From Mycobacterium celatum (GTDB taxonomy: Bacteria > Actinomycetota > Actinomycetes > Mycobacteriales > Mycobacteriaceae), in NCBI RefSeq assembly GCF_002101595.1, contig NZ_LQOM01000024.1, positions 186,001 through 250,000 on the forward strand: a DNA stretch of 64,000 bases, read 5' to 3'. The notes beneath the pieces were generated by a model. The model did no database searches. It worked only from the letters and a program-made list of their open reading frames with translations, and was not told the origin of the DNA. Made by a program: the position numbers and the translations under genes. Of this stretch, positions 27,450 through 36,605 are shown piece after piece (positions within the stretch are counted from its first letter, which is position 1; the number at the start of each line of letters is the position of its first letter).

Positions 27450-27637
27450 TTCTTAGCCTCCGCGGGTTCTACCTCGACGAGGTGGCGCACGACCGCGATC
27501 AAGCCACGGGTCTGGGCGTTGTCCTCACGGACCACCGACTGGCGAATCTTCCGCAAACCCAAGGTGCGCAGGCTCTCTCGCTGCTTCCAGCGAGCGCCGA
27601 TCGTGCTGCGCACCTGGGTGATCTTCACCTCTGCCAT
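27446..27637 (-). CDS. rpmD: 50S ribosomal protein L30
   Basis: A 63-residue protein with the family core [27 protein letters not shown] and [15 protein letters not shown]. Coupled to rplO by a 4-nt overlap and to rpsE by a 2-nt gap. Confidence 0.97.
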   Translation of the reverse strand: MAEVKITQVRSTIGARWKQRESLRTLGLRKIRQSVVREDNAQTRGLIAVVRHLVEVEPAEAKK

Positions 27638-27639
27638 GG

Positions 27640-28323
27640 TTATGCCGTTCCCTCACGCGCCGCGTTCGCCGCCAGCGCTTCGCTCTCCCGCCGCGCTTTC
27701 AACAGGCTGGCCGGTGCGACGTCCTCGATCGGCAGGCCACGCCGGGCCGCCACTTCCTCGGGCCGCTGCAGCAGCTTGAGCGCCGCCACCGTGGCGTGCA
27801 CCACGTTGATCGCGTTGTCGCTGCCCAGCGACTTGGCCAGGATGTCGTGCACGCCTGCGCATTCCAACACCGCGCGCACGGCACCGCCGGCGATCACACC
27901 GGTACCCGGGCTGGCCGGGCGCAGCAGCACCACACCGGCGGCGGCCTCGCCCTGCACCGGATGCGTGATGGTGCCGCCGATCAACGGCACCCGGAAGAAG
28001 CTCTTGCGTGCCTCCTCGACGCCCTTGGCGATCGCGGCCGGCACCTCCTTGGCCTTGCCGTAGCCGACGCCGACCATCCCGTTGCCGTCGCCGACGATCA
28101 CCAGCGCGGTGAAGCTGAACCGCCGGCCGCCCTTGACCACTTTGGAGACGCGGTTGATCGCCACGACCCGCTCGAGGTAGTTGCTGCCGTCGCGGTCTCG
28201 GCCGCGCCCGCCGCGGTCGTCGCGCCGGCCCCTGCCTTCACGCCCTTCGGCGCGTCCTTCACTGCGGGTCCCGCTGCCGGTGTCCGGAGCGGCGCCCCCT
28301 GAAGTCGGCTGCTCCGTCATCAT
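27640..28323 (-). CDS. rpsE: 30S ribosomal protein S5
   Basis: A 227-residue small-subunit protein important for accuracy and mRNA unwinding. The core begins [23 protein letters not shown] and includes [21 protein letters not shown] and [16 protein letters not shown]. The N-terminus carries an actinobacterial Arg/Gly-rich extension of about 50 residues ([19 protein letters not shown]). Two adjacent ATG codons (28323, 28320) are possible starts. Confidence 0.97.
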   Translation of the reverse strand: MMTEQPTSGGAAPDTGSGTRSEGRAEGREGRGRRDDRGGRGRDRDGSNYLERVVAINRVSKVVKGGRRFSFTALVIVGDGNGMVGVGYGKAKEVPAAIAKGVEEARKSFFRVPLIGGTITHPVQGEAAAGVVLLRPASPGTGVIAGGAVRAVLECAGVHDILAKSLGSDNAINVVHATVAALKLLQRPEEVAARRGLPIEDVAPASLLKARRESEALAANAAREGTA

Positions 28324-28346
28324 GCAGTCCTTCCGTCGTCAGTCAT

Positions 28347-28748
28347 CTAGAACTTCAACCCGCCTTCGCGCGCAGCGTCGGCCAGCGCGGCGATCCGGCC
28401 GCCGTAGGTGTAGCCACCGCGGTCGAACACGACGGTGTCGATGCCGGCGGCCTTGGCCCGCTCGGCGATCAGCTGGCCGACCCGCACGCTGCGGGCTTTC
28501 TTGTCGCCCTCCACGCCGCGCACATCGGCCTCGATCGAGGAGGCCGCCGCCAGCGTGGTGCCGTTGAGATCGTTGACCAGCTGCACGTGAATGTGCCGTG
28601 CCGACCGGTGTACCACCAGCCGCGGGCGCTCCGGTGTGCCGGAGATCTTCTTGCGCAGCCGTGCGTGCCTGCGCAGCCGGGCTGCGCGACGGGCTGCGGA
28701 TACGCTCTGCCCCACCGGCTTCCGCGCGTCTGCTTGTGTTCCAGCCAT
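28347..28748 (-). CDS. rplR: 50S ribosomal protein L18
   Basis: A 5S rRNA-binding protein with [37 protein letters not shown] and the C-terminal [24 protein letters not shown]. At 133 residues it is about 11 longer than the M. tuberculosis protein, owing to the N-terminal [13 protein letters not shown]. Confidence 0.97.
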   Translation of the reverse strand: MAGTQADARKPVGQSVSAARRAARLRRHARLRKKISGTPERPRLVVHRSARHIHVQLVNDLNGTTLAAASSIEADVRGVEGDKKARSVRVGQLIAERAKAAGIDTVVFDRGGYTYGGRIAALADAAREGGLKF

Positions 28749-28750
28749 GG

Positions 28751-29290
28751 CTACTTACCTGTCTTTCCGACCTTGCGGCGGATCTGCTCGCCCTCGTAAC
28801 GCACGCCCTTGCCCTTGTACGGGTCGGGGCGGCGCAACCGGCGGATATTCGCCGAGATCTGGCCGACCTTTTGCTTGTCGATCCCCGAGATCGAGAACTT
28901 CGTCGGTGTCTCCACCGCGAACGTGATGCCTTCCGGCGCCTCGATCACCACCGGGTGGCTGTATCCCAGCGCGAATTCCAGCGTGTTGCCCTTGAGCTGC
29001 ACGCGGTAGCCGACGCCGAAGATCTCCATCTTGGTGGTGTAGCCCTGCGTCACGCCGGTGACGAGGTTGGCCACCAGGGTGCGAGACAGCCCGTGCAGCG
29101 AACGGTTGCGCCGCTCGTCGTTGGGCCGGCTCACCACGATCGCGCCATCGTCGTTGCGCGACACCGTGATCGGTTCGGCGACCGACAACTCCAGGGTGCC
29201 CTTGGGGCCTTTCACCGAGACGTTCTGGCCGTCGATCGTCACGTCGACGCCGGAAGGAACCGGGATCGGCTGCTTACCAATACGCGACAT
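28751..29290 (-). CDS. rplF: 50S ribosomal protein L6
   Basis: A 179-residue protein, start [21 protein letters not shown] and the signature [14 protein letters not shown] at the C-terminus. ATG 29290 gives the standard length. Two nt separate it from rplR. Confidence 0.97.
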   Translation of the reverse strand: MSRIGKQPIPVPSGVDVTIDGQNVSVKGPKGTLELSVAEPITVSRNDDGAIVVSRPNDERRNRSLHGLSRTLVANLVTGVTQGYTTKMEIFGVGYRVQLKGNTLEFALGYSHPVVIEAPEGITFAVETPTKFSISGIDKQKVGQISANIRRLRRPDPYKGKGVRYEGEQIRRKVGKTGK

Positions 29291-29300
29291 TGTTAACCCC

Positions 29301-29699
29301 TCACCACACGTACGCGAGGACTTCGCCGCCCACGCCCTGTCTGGCCGCCTGACGGTCGGTGAGCAAGCCCGAGGAGGTCGAGATGATCGCCACACCCAGG
29401 CCGCCGAGCACCCGCGGCAGGTTGGTGGATTTCGCGTACACCCGCAGACCCGGCTTGGACACCCGGCGCAGACCCGCGATGCTGCGTTCCCGGCTGGGGC
29501 CGTACTTGAGCTGCACCACAAGCGCTTTGCCGACTCGGGCGTCTTCAACGTGGTAGTCGCTGATGTAACCCTCGCGCTTGAGGATCTCGGCGATGTTGGC
29601 CTTGATCTTCGAGTGCGGCAGCGTCACCTCGTCGTGGTAGGCCGAATTGGCATTGCGCAGACGTGTCAAGAAGTCTGCGATCGGGTCCGTCATCGTCAT
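29301..29699 (-). CDS. rpsH: 30S ribosomal protein S8
   Basis: A 132-residue rRNA-binding protein ([22 protein letters not shown]-terminal [31 protein letters not shown]). Part of the spc operon between rpsN and rplF. Confidence 0.97.
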   Translation of the reverse strand: MTMTDPIADFLTRLRNANSAYHDEVTLPHSKIKANIAEILKREGYISDYHVEDARVGKALVVQLKYGPSRERSIAGLRRVSKPGLRVYAKSTNLPRVLGGLGVAIISTSSGLLTDRQAARQGVGGEVLAYVW

Positions 29700-29718
29700 A
29701 GTTGCGTCCTATGTCCCG

Positions 29719-29904
29719 TCACCAACTGCTCTTCTGCACGCCCGGCAGCTCGCCGGCATGCGCCATCTCGCGCAAGCAGATCCGGCAGAGCCCGAACTTG
29801 CGGTAAACCGCATGTGGGCGGCCGCATTTGCTGCAGCGGGTGTAGGCGCGCACCTTGAACTTCGGCTTACGCTGCGCCTTGTTGACCAGTGCCTTCTTCG
29901 CCAT
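29719..29904 (-). CDS. rpsZ: 30S ribosomal protein S14, zinc-binding type Z
   Basis: A 61-residue S14 of the short type, with the zinc ribbon CSKC...CRIC (Cys24, 27, 40, 43) intact. [23 protein letters not shown] is typical of mycobacterial RpsN1/RpsZ. Mycobacteria often keep a second, zinc-free S14 elsewhere for zinc starvation; it is not in this window. Confidence 0.97.
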   Translation of the reverse strand: MAKKALVNKAQRKPKFKVRAYTRCSKCGRPHAVYRKFGLCRICLREMAHAGELPGVQKSSW

Positions 29905-29908
29905 CTGC

Positions 29909-30472
29909 TCAGTTCTCCTTGAACGGAAAGCCGAGGGCCCGCAACAGCGCTCGTCCTTCGTCGTCGGTCGTCGCCGAGGTGACGACGGTGATGTCCATGC
30001 CACGGGTCCGGTCGATCGAGTCCACGTCGATCTCGTGGAACACCGACTGCTCGGCCAGCCCGAACGTGTAGTTGCCTGCGCCGTCGAACTGCGTGGGCGA
30101 CAGCCCGCGGAAGTCGCGGATACGCGGCAGCGCAATCGAAGTCAGGCGGTCGAGGAACTCCCACATCCGATCACCGCGCAATGTCACCCGCGCCCCGATC
30201 GGCATGCCCTCGCGCAGTTTGAACTGCGCGATGGACTTGCGGGCGCGGCGGATTTCGGGTCGCTGCCCGGTGATCAGCGCGAGGTCGTTGACCGCGCCGT
30301 TGATCAGCTTGGCGTCGCGGGCGGCGTCGCCGACACCCATGTTGACGACGACCTTGACCACGGTCGGGATCTGCATGACGTTGCGGTAGCCGAACTCCTT
30401 GTGGAGCGAATCCCGGATTTCGTTGCGGTAGCGCACCTTCAGCCTGGGCTGAACCTTTTCTGCCGTCGTCAT
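29909..30472 (-). CDS. rplE: 50S ribosomal protein L5
   Basis: A 187-residue 5S rRNA-binding protein ([41 protein letters not shown]). Its stop lies 4 nt before rpsZ. Confidence 0.97.
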   Translation of the reverse strand: MTTAEKVQPRLKVRYRNEIRDSLHKEFGYRNVMQIPTVVKVVVNMGVGDAARDAKLINGAVNDLALITGQRPEIRRARKSIAQFKLREGMPIGARVTLRGDRMWEFLDRLTSIALPRIRDFRGLSPTQFDGAGNYTFGLAEQSVFHEIDVDSIDRTRGMDITVVTSATTDDEGRALLRALGFPFKEN

Positions 30473-30474
30473 CG

Positions 30475-30792
30475 TTAGATGTCCTTGCCGTTGCGCTTGG
30501 AGATGCGGACCTTCTTGCCGGTTTCCTCGTCTCGCCGGTAGCCGATCCGGGTGGGCTTACCGTCCGAGTCGACCACCATCACGTTGGAGACGTGGATCGG
30601 CGCTTCCTGCGTGACGATGCCGCCGGAGCGTGCGCCGCGCTGGTTGGTCGAGATCGGGGTGTGCTTCTTGATCCGGTTGACGCCTTCGACGAGCACCTTG
30701 TTGCGGGCCGGGTAAGCCTGCAGCACCTTGCCCTTGGCGCCCTTGTCCTTGCCGGAGATGACCAGCACGGTGTCGCCCTTGTGGACCTTCAT
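30475..30792 (-). CDS. rplX: 50S ribosomal protein L24
   Basis: A 105-residue assembly initiator with the KOW motif [21 protein letters not shown] at the N-terminus. Its start abuts the rplN stop. Confidence 0.97.
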   Translation of the reverse strand: MKVHKGDTVLVISGKDKGAKGKVLQAYPARNKVLVEGVNRIKKHTPISTNQRGARSGGIVTQEAPIHVSNVMVVDSDGKPTRIGYRRDEETGKKVRISKRNGKDI

Positions 30793-31161
30793 CTACAACA
30801 CCTCCGGGGCCAGCGAAACGATCTTCATGAAGCGCTTCTCGCGCAGTTCGCGGCCGACCGGGCCGAAAATGCGGGTGCCGCGCGGGTCGTTGTCGGGCTT
30901 GATGATGACGGCCGCGTTCTCGTCGAACTTGATGTAGCTGCCGTCGGGCCGGCGGCGTTCCTTGACCGTGCGCACCACCACGGCCTTGACCACGTCACCG
31001 CGCTTGACGTTGCCGCCCGGGATCGCGTCCTTGACCGTCGCGACGATGACGTCGCCGATACCGGCGTAGCGCCGCGACGAGCCACCGAGCACGCGGATGC
31101 ACAAGATCTCCTTGGCGCCGGTGTTGTCGGCCACCTTCAGCCGCGATTCCTGCTGAATCAC
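30793..31161 (-). CDS. rplN: 50S ribosomal protein L14
   Basis: A 122-residue protein ([54 protein letters not shown]). GTG at 31161 gives exactly the family length. It is the first gene of the spc operon, 134 nt downstream of a good sigma-A promoter. Confidence 0.97.
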   Translation of the reverse strand: MIQQESRLKVADNTGAKEILCIRVLGGSSRRYAGIGDVIVATVKDAIPGGNVKRGDVVKAVVVRTVKERRRPDGSYIKFDENAAVIIKPDNDPRGTRIFGPVGRELREKRFMKIVSLAPEVL

Positions 31162-31489
31162 TAGATCTCCTGACCTGGTTTCGCGTGTGCACGCCCATGT
31201 GTGCCGTCGCGGCCTGACGAGCGTAGTTTCATCACCGAAGGGCACGCGGGGCCGACGAAATCGCCGGCCGAGGTCTGCCCACGGCAACCCCTAGAGTCTA
31301 GGTGACGGCCTGCTCAGCGCCAAATTGCGCCCGATCGGCCGGTGCCACCTCCCGGGCGGGAGATCCAGCCGACATTCGCCGTCGTTGGTGACGAGCGCCA
31401 CGGTCCCCCGACTGCGCAGATTGTTAGATTGTTTATTAGATTTGATCCATGGTCGGGATCCGCTGTGCGACAACCTGGTTGCGCCAACA
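31162..31489. other. 328-bp divergent intergenic region, rplN and acyl-AMP ligase
   Basis: Contains the spc-operon promoter (next entry) on the minus strand and an AT-rich stretch (about 31418-31446) on the plus side that may hold the ligase promoter, though I could not assign -35/-10 boxes there with confidence. CCTAGA-G-TCTAGG (31290-31302) is a perfect palindrome over the rplN -10. No ORF with coding character was seen. Confidence 0.6.
31295..31323 (-). promoter_or_regulatory. Sigma-A promoter of the spc operon (rplN)
   Basis: On the minus strand TTGGCG (31323-31318), a 17-nt spacer and TAGACT (31300-31295) match the mycobacterial housekeeping pattern. The leader to the rplN GTG would be about 125 nt. 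Confidence 0.6.
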
Positions 31490-33280
31490 ATGAACATCGG
31501 GGACTGCTTCGACACCGCAGGCAACATCGTTTTGCCCGACGGGATCACGTTGCCGTCGTGCCTTGACGAGACCGTTGCCGAGAACGGGGACGCCCCGGCC
31601 TACCGGTACATGGACTACACCCGCGACCGGGACGGGGTTGCCGCCGAGCTGACCTGGAACCAGCTGGGAGCCAAACTGCGCGCGGTCGGCGCCCGGCTGC
31701 AGCAGGTCACTCGGCCCGGTGACCGGGTCGCCGTGCTGGCACCCCAGGGCCTGGACTACGTCGCCGGCTTCTTCGCGGCCATCCACGCCGGCAACATTGC
31801 GGTCCCGCTGTTCGCCCCGGAGCTGCCCGGGCATGACGAACGGCTTGATGCGGTGCTCGCCGACTGCGCCCCGTCGGCCGTGCTGACTACCAGCTCGGCG
31901 GCCGAAGGCGTCGGCGCGTTCCTGCGCAAGCTGCCCCGGTCGCGGCGCCCGCGGGTGATCGCCGTCGACGCGGTGCCTGACTCGGTGGGCTCGACGTTCG
32001 TCGCCCCGACGCTGGGCACCGACGACATCGCCTACCTGCAGTACACGTCCGGGTCGACCCGCATACCGGCCGGCGTCGAGATCACCCACCGCGCGGTGTG
32101 CACCAACGTCTTGCAGATGATCATCGCCGGCGAGTTGGACATGAACATCCGCAGCGTGAGCTGGTTGCCGCTCTATCACGACATGGGCCTGATGATGATC
32201 ATGTTCCCGGCGCTGTTCGGCAACTACATCACGTTGATGTCGCCGCTGGCGTTCGTCCGCCGGCCGTACCGGTGGATCAAGGAGCTGGCCGCGGAATCGG
32301 TGCACGGCCGAATCTTCGCGGCCGCACCAAATTTCGCGTACGAGCTGGCCGCCAAGCGCGGGTTGCCGGCCGACGGGGAGACCCTGGACCTGCGCAACGT
32401 GACCGGCCTGCTGAACGGATCGGAGCCGGTGACGATGGCCGCCATCGACCAGTTCGTCGCGGCGTTCGCGCCCTACGGGCTGCCCCCGACGGCGGTCAAA
32501 CCGTCCTACGGCATGGCCGAGGCGACGTTGTCGGTCGCCAGCATCGCCCAGGCGGCGCGGGCGAGCGCGATCCACGTCGACCGCGAAGCGCTCGGCGCCG
32601 GCCGGGTGGTGACGGTGGCGCCCGACGCCCCCAACGCCGTCGCTCTGGTCTCCTGTGGGCAGGTGCTGCGCAACCAGTGGGCCGTCATCGCCGACCCGGA
32701 CATCGACGCCGAACTGCCCGACGGCGCCGTCGGCGAGATCTGGTTGCACGGCGACAACATCGGCCGCGGCTACTGGGACAAAGACGAGGAGACCGAACGG
32801 GTCTTCCACAACAAGTTGCAGACCCGCCTCGAACAGGGCAGCCACGCCGAGGGCTCGGCCATGAACGGCCTGTGGCTGCGGACCGGTGACCTGGGCTTTT
32901 ACCTCGACGGCGAGCTGTACATCGCCGGGCGGATCAAAGACCTGGTGATCGTCGACGGGCGCAACCACTACCCGCACGACATCGAGGCCACCGTCTCGAA
33001 GTCGTCGCCGGCGGTGCGCGCCGGGTACGTCGCGGCATTTTCGGTGATGGGCGACGGCGGTGAACGGTTGGTGGTCATCGCCGAACGCGCTGCCGGCGCG
33101 GGCCGGGCCGAACAGGCGCCGGTCGCCGACGCCATCCGCGCCGCGGTGTCGCGTACGCACGGCCTGGCAGTGGCCGATGTGCGCCTGGTCAACGCCGGCG
33201 CCATTCCCCGCACCACCAGCGGCAAGCTGGCCCGCCGCGCCTGCCGCGCCGAATACCGCGCCGGTCTGTACGACCGGTAG
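31490..33280 (+). CDS. Fatty acyl-AMP ligase / FadD-type AMP-binding enzyme
   Basis: A 596-residue adenylate-forming enzyme. The phosphate loop is YTSGSTRIPAGVEITH (about residue 185), followed by SWLPLYHDMGLMMIM, SYGMAEATLSV, and LRTGDLGFYLDGELYIAGRIKDLVIVDGRNHYPHDIE. The LPLYHDMG and NHYPxDIE motifs are typical of FAALs, which load fatty acids as acyl-AMP onto polyketide synthases rather than CoA. The C-terminal Lys region is TTSGKLARRACRAEYRAG. Unusually there is no PKS, NRPS or acyl carrier protein nearby. It sits between the spc operon and the sulfatase pair. The ATG at 31490 was chosen from the IGDCFDTAGNI start; upstream in-frame starts are possible. Confidence 0.88.
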   Translation: MNIGDCFDTAGNIVLPDGITLPSCLDETVAENGDAPAYRYMDYTRDRDGVAAELTWNQLGAKLRAVGARLQQVTRPGDRVAVLAPQGLDYVAGFFAAIHAGNIAVPLFAPELPGHDERLDAVLADCAPSAVLTTSSAAEGVGAFLRKLPRSRRPRVIAVDAVPDSVGSTFVAPTLGTDDIAYLQYTSGSTRIPAGVEITHRAVCTNVLQMIIAGELDMNIRSVSWLPLYHDMGLMMIMFPALFGNYITLMSPLAFVRRPYRWIKELAAESVHGRIFAAAPNFAYELAAKRGLPADGETLDLRNVTGLLNGSEPVTMAAIDQFVAAFAPYGLPPTAVKPSYGMAEATLSVASIAQAARASAIHVDREALGAGRVVTVAPDAPNAVALVSCGQVLRNQWAVIADPDIDAELPDGAVGEIWLHGDNIGRGYWDKDEETERVFHNKLQTRLEQGSHAEGSAMNGLWLRTGDLGFYLDGELYIAGRIKDLVIVDGRNHYPHDIEATVSKSSPAVRAGYVAAFSVMGDGGERLVVIAERAAGAGRAEQAPVADAIRAAVSRTHGLAVADVRLVNAGAIPRTTSGKLARRACRAEYRAGLYDR

Positions 33281-34168
33281 TCACCGATCCGCCACGCAGC
33301 GGAACCCGATATGGGTGGTGGCGGTGTCCTGCGACTGCGGCGAGCGCGCCGCCGGCCGGTAGCGGTGGCAGTACTCCGGCGCGCACAGGTGCGAGCCGCC
33401 CTTGAGGGTTTGCGCCACGGTCGGATCCGCGGGCCCGGATGGCGTGCAGCACGACTTAGGCGGCTGGTTCGGGCGGTGATGCGCCGAGAATTTGGTGGTG
33501 GTCCATTCCCAGACGTTGCCGATCATGTCGAGCAACCCGAATCCGTTGGGCGGAAACGTCCCCACCGGCGACGTTCCGGCCCAGCCGAGCGCGCCCTCGT
33601 TGCGGTAAGGGAAACGGCCCTGCCAGGTGTTGGCCATCAGTTGCCCGCCGGGCTTCTCCTCTTCGCCCCACGCGTAGGTCGTGGTGGTTCCGCCGCGGGC
33701 GGCGTACTCCCACTCGGCTTCGGTGGGTAGTCGCCGCCCGGCCCAGCGCGCGTACGCCGCGGCGTCGGGGTAGGCCACCTGTACGACGGGATGCTCGGCC
33801 TTGCCGGAGATGTCGCTGTCGGGGCCAAATGGGTGACGCCAGCTTGCACCCGGCACCCAGTGCCACCACTGCCGCCAGTCCCGCAGGTCGACCGGACCGG
33901 GCGTCGGCTTGAACACCAGCGCGCCGGGAACGAGGTCAGCCGGGTCGGCACCGGGGTACAGGGCGGGATCGATCGGTTGCTCGGCGACAGTCAGATAGCC
34001 TGTCGCCGTCACGAATTCGGCGAATTGGGCGTTGGTCACCGGGTGACGCTCGACCGCAAACGCGTCCACCGTGACGGTATGGATCGGCGCTTCCTCTGGG
34101 TAGAAGCTGGTGGACCCCATCCGCAACGATCCGCCCGGAAGGTCGACCAGCTCGGTTAACTCAGTCAC
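33281..34168 (-). CDS. Formylglycine-generating enzyme for sulfatase
   Basis: A 295-residue copper oxidase that turns the sulfatase active-site Cys into formylglycine using O2. GGSFRMGS-like LPGGSLRMGSTSFYPEEAPIH opens the FGE domain, RRLPTEAEWEYAARGG is the family signature, and the catalytic cysteines are in GGSHLCAPEYCHRYRPAAR near the C-terminus. It matches M. tuberculosis Rv0712, whose activity is established. GTG 34168 overlaps the atsA stop by 8 bp; its target is therefore almost certainly AtsA. It abuts the convergent acyl-AMP ligase with no gap. Confidence 0.95.
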   Translation of the reverse strand: MTELTELVDLPGGSLRMGSTSFYPEEAPIHTVTVDAFAVERHPVTNAQFAEFVTATGYLTVAEQPIDPALYPGADPADLVPGALVFKPTPGPVDLRDWRQWWHWVPGASWRHPFGPDSDISGKAEHPVVQVAYPDAAAYARWAGRRLPTEAEWEYAARGGTTTTYAWGEEEKPGGQLMANTWQGRFPYRNEGALGWAGTSPVGTFPPNGFGLLDMIGNVWEWTTTKFSAHHRPNQPPKSCCTPSGPADPTVAQTLKGGSHLCAPEYCHRYRPAARSPQSQDTATTHIGFRCVADR

Positions 34169-36512
34169 GCGAAAATGCCAGTGCCAGTTTCTTTTCCAGG
34201 TCTTCGTAGGGTGTGCCGGAGATGTCGACGGTGACCTGCGCGATGGCGCCGCCGGTGAACGCGAAGGGCGCCTTGTAGCGGCTGGACACCGCCGAACCGC
34301 TGTTGCGCCCGACGCTGATGGTGGCGCCGGCCAGTCCGAAGGTGCCGGGCTGGGTGGTCATTTCCGGCAGCGACGCGACAGCTTGGTCGTCGACGTACAG
34401 CACGGCTTCGCCGAGCGGGGTGTGACTTCCCGGCACCGTGCCAGACCGAGTGTAGCGGACACCGAAAAGATGCCGGCCCAACGGAATTGCGCCGGGTGAG
34501 GCGATTATGTGTTGCCGCTCACCAAGGAAGTTGTACACGTAGTGCAGCCGGCCGTCCTGGATGAACAGGACGTGGCCGCCGTGCGCCCCGCCCTGCTTGA
34601 ACAGCACCCCTTCGGCGCCGGTGCTGTCCACGGTCACGTCGGCGACCACCGAGAACGACTGGCCGCGGATCTCGACGGCGGCGCCCATACCGACCTCGGC
34701 CGCATCGGGATAGTACGTGTAGGTGGACCGCTCGCCGGACAGGTACGGCCGCCACCGGGTCACTGTTTCGAAGAGGTTCAGGTCGGCCAGTGGTAGCCCG
34801 TTGTACTTGGCGGCCTCGGAAAACCACAGCGCCTTGAGTTCTTCGAGCTTCTCTGGTTGTTCGGCGGCCAAGTCGTGGCACTGGCTGCGGTCGGCCGCGA
34901 TGTGAAACAGCTCCCAGCGGTCGGCGTCGAAATGCGACCAGCCCGCCGGGGTGGCGGCGTGCACGGTGTTGGCGAACCAGCCGTCGTGCCAGATCCCGCG
35001 GGTGCCCAACATGGTGTAGAACTGGGTGTCCTTGCCGGTATCTGCTGTCGGATCCTGCAGCGCCGCTTTGAAACTCACGCCATCCAGCGGTCTTTGCGGG
35101 ATTCCCTTGACGGTGTGCGGAGGGGTGATGCCGAGCAGGTCGTAGACGGTGGGCGTGATGTCGCAGACGCTGACGTAGTTGTCGCGGACCTCGCCGTGGG
35201 CCGCAATCCCGTTGGGCCAGGAGATGATTGCGGTGTCAGCGATGCCGCCCTCGTACGAGGCGTAGCGCTTGAACAGTTTGTACGGGGTGTTGAACGCCAT
35301 CGCCCAGCCGATCGGGTAATGGTTGTAGGTCTCCGGGCCGCCGAGACGGTCGAGGAATCTCATGCTCTCGTCGACGGTGTCGATGTAGCCGTTGAAGAAT
35401 TTCCCCTCGTTGACCGACCCGTTCGGCCCGCCTTCGCCGCTGGCGCCGTTGTCGGAGATCACCACGACAATGGTGTTGTCCAGCTGGCCGGATTGCTCGA
35501 GATAGTCCAGGATGCGGCCGATTTGGGCGTCGGTGTAGCTCAGGAAGCCGGCGAACACTTCCGCCATCCGGGAGAACAGCTTCTTCTCGTCGTCGCCGAG
35601 CGAATCCCACGGCCGCACGGTGTCCTGCAACGGCCAGGGCTCACCATTGGGGCCCGTCACGTCGAGATACGGATTGATCGGCGACAGTTCGGTTTCCGGT
35701 GGGACGATGCCCATCGACTTTTGCCGTTCAAGCACGACCTCGCGGTAACGCTCGTAGCCCGTGTCGAAGCGGCCGGCGTATTTGTCAGCCCATTCTTTGA
35801 AGACGTGGTGCGGGGCGTGGCCGGCTCCGGGGCACACGTAGGCAAACCACGGCTTGTCCGGCGCAATCACCTTGGCGTCGCGGATGAATTCGATTGTCTT
35901 GTCGGCAATGTCCTTCGACAGGTGGTAGCCATCCTCGGGGGTGCCGGGCGGCGGCACTGGGTGGTTGTCGTACACCAGGTCGGGGTACCACTGGTCGGTC
36001 TCGCCGCCCATGAAGCCGTAGAACCGTTCGAACCCGCGGGACAGCGGCCAGTGCCGCTTGGTCGACGCCAGGTTGGACTCCTCGAGGGGAGTCAGATGCC
36101 ATTTGCCGGTGCAGTAGGTGTTGTAGCCACGTTCGGCAAGTACTTCGGGCAGCAGCGCGGTGTCGGCCGGGATGCGGCCGTTGCAGTTGGGGAATCCGTC
36201 GGTGAACTCTTCGATGGTGGCCATGCCGACCGTGGTGGCGTTGCGACCGGTCAACAGCGACGCCCGGGTCGGCGAGCACAACGCCGTGGTATGGAACTGC
36301 GAGAGCCGCACGCCGCGGTCCGCGACGCGGGTCATCGCAGGCATCTCGACCAGTCCGCCGAAGCAGTCCCACGTCGCGATGCCGACGTCGTCCCACACCA
36401 GATAGAGGACGTTGGGCGCGTTGTCCGGTGCGACGGGCGCGGCGTACGGGCCCCAATCCGGTTCGGAGTCCCGAATGTCCAACTCGATCTTGCCCTGAAA
36501 CTCTGTGGCCAT
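34161..36512 (-). CDS. atsA: Arylsulfatase AtsA
   Basis: A 783-residue type I sulfatase that hydrolyses sulfate esters. The modification site CSPTRASLLTGRN is intact (Cys to be converted to formylglycine), with metal/substrate residues in VWDDVG and YNTYCTGKWHL. A C-terminal beta-rich domain (from about residue 560) completes the large form seen in M. tuberculosis Rv0711 (787 aa). No signal peptide is visible, consistent with a cytosolic enzyme. ATG 36512 gives the orthologue start ATEFQGKIELDIRDSEPDW. Confidence 0.95.
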   Translation of the reverse strand: MATEFQGKIELDIRDSEPDWGPYAAPVAPDNAPNVLYLVWDDVGIATWDCFGGLVEMPAMTRVADRGVRLSQFHTTALCSPTRASLLTGRNATTVGMATIEEFTDGFPNCNGRIPADTALLPEVLAERGYNTYCTGKWHLTPLEESNLASTKRHWPLSRGFERFYGFMGGETDQWYPDLVYDNHPVPPPGTPEDGYHLSKDIADKTIEFIRDAKVIAPDKPWFAYVCPGAGHAPHHVFKEWADKYAGRFDTGYERYREVVLERQKSMGIVPPETELSPINPYLDVTGPNGEPWPLQDTVRPWDSLGDDEKKLFSRMAEVFAGFLSYTDAQIGRILDYLEQSGQLDNTIVVVISDNGASGEGGPNGSVNEGKFFNGYIDTVDESMRFLDRLGGPETYNHYPIGWAMAFNTPYKLFKRYASYEGGIADTAIISWPNGIAAHGEVRDNYVSVCDITPTVYDLLGITPPHTVKGIPQRPLDGVSFKAALQDPTADTGKDTQFYTMLGTRGIWHDGWFANTVHAATPAGWSHFDADRWELFHIAADRSQCHDLAAEQPEKLEELKALWFSEAAKYNGLPLADLNLFETVTRWRPYLSGERSTYTYYPDAAEVGMGAAVEIRGQSFSVVADVTVDSTGAEGVLFKQGGAHGGHVLFIQDGRLHYVYNFLGERQHIIASPGAIPLGRHLFGVRYTRSGTVPGSHTPLGEAVLYVDDQAVASLPEMTTQPGTFGLAGATISVGRNSGSAVSSRYKAPFAFTGGAIAQVTVDISGTPYEDLEKKLALAFSRD

Positions 36513-36605
36513 TGCCCGTTCCGTTCCGCTTGTCGGTGCGGCGACTATACCGGTCGAACGGCACCAACACTGTTCGATCGGCAACGCAGCGGCTACACCT
36601 GATAT

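Noticed and set aside
34857..36602. 581-residue open frame on the plus strand opposite atsA
   Set aside because: Antisense shadow; atsA has the sulfatase signature and orthologue-length frame.
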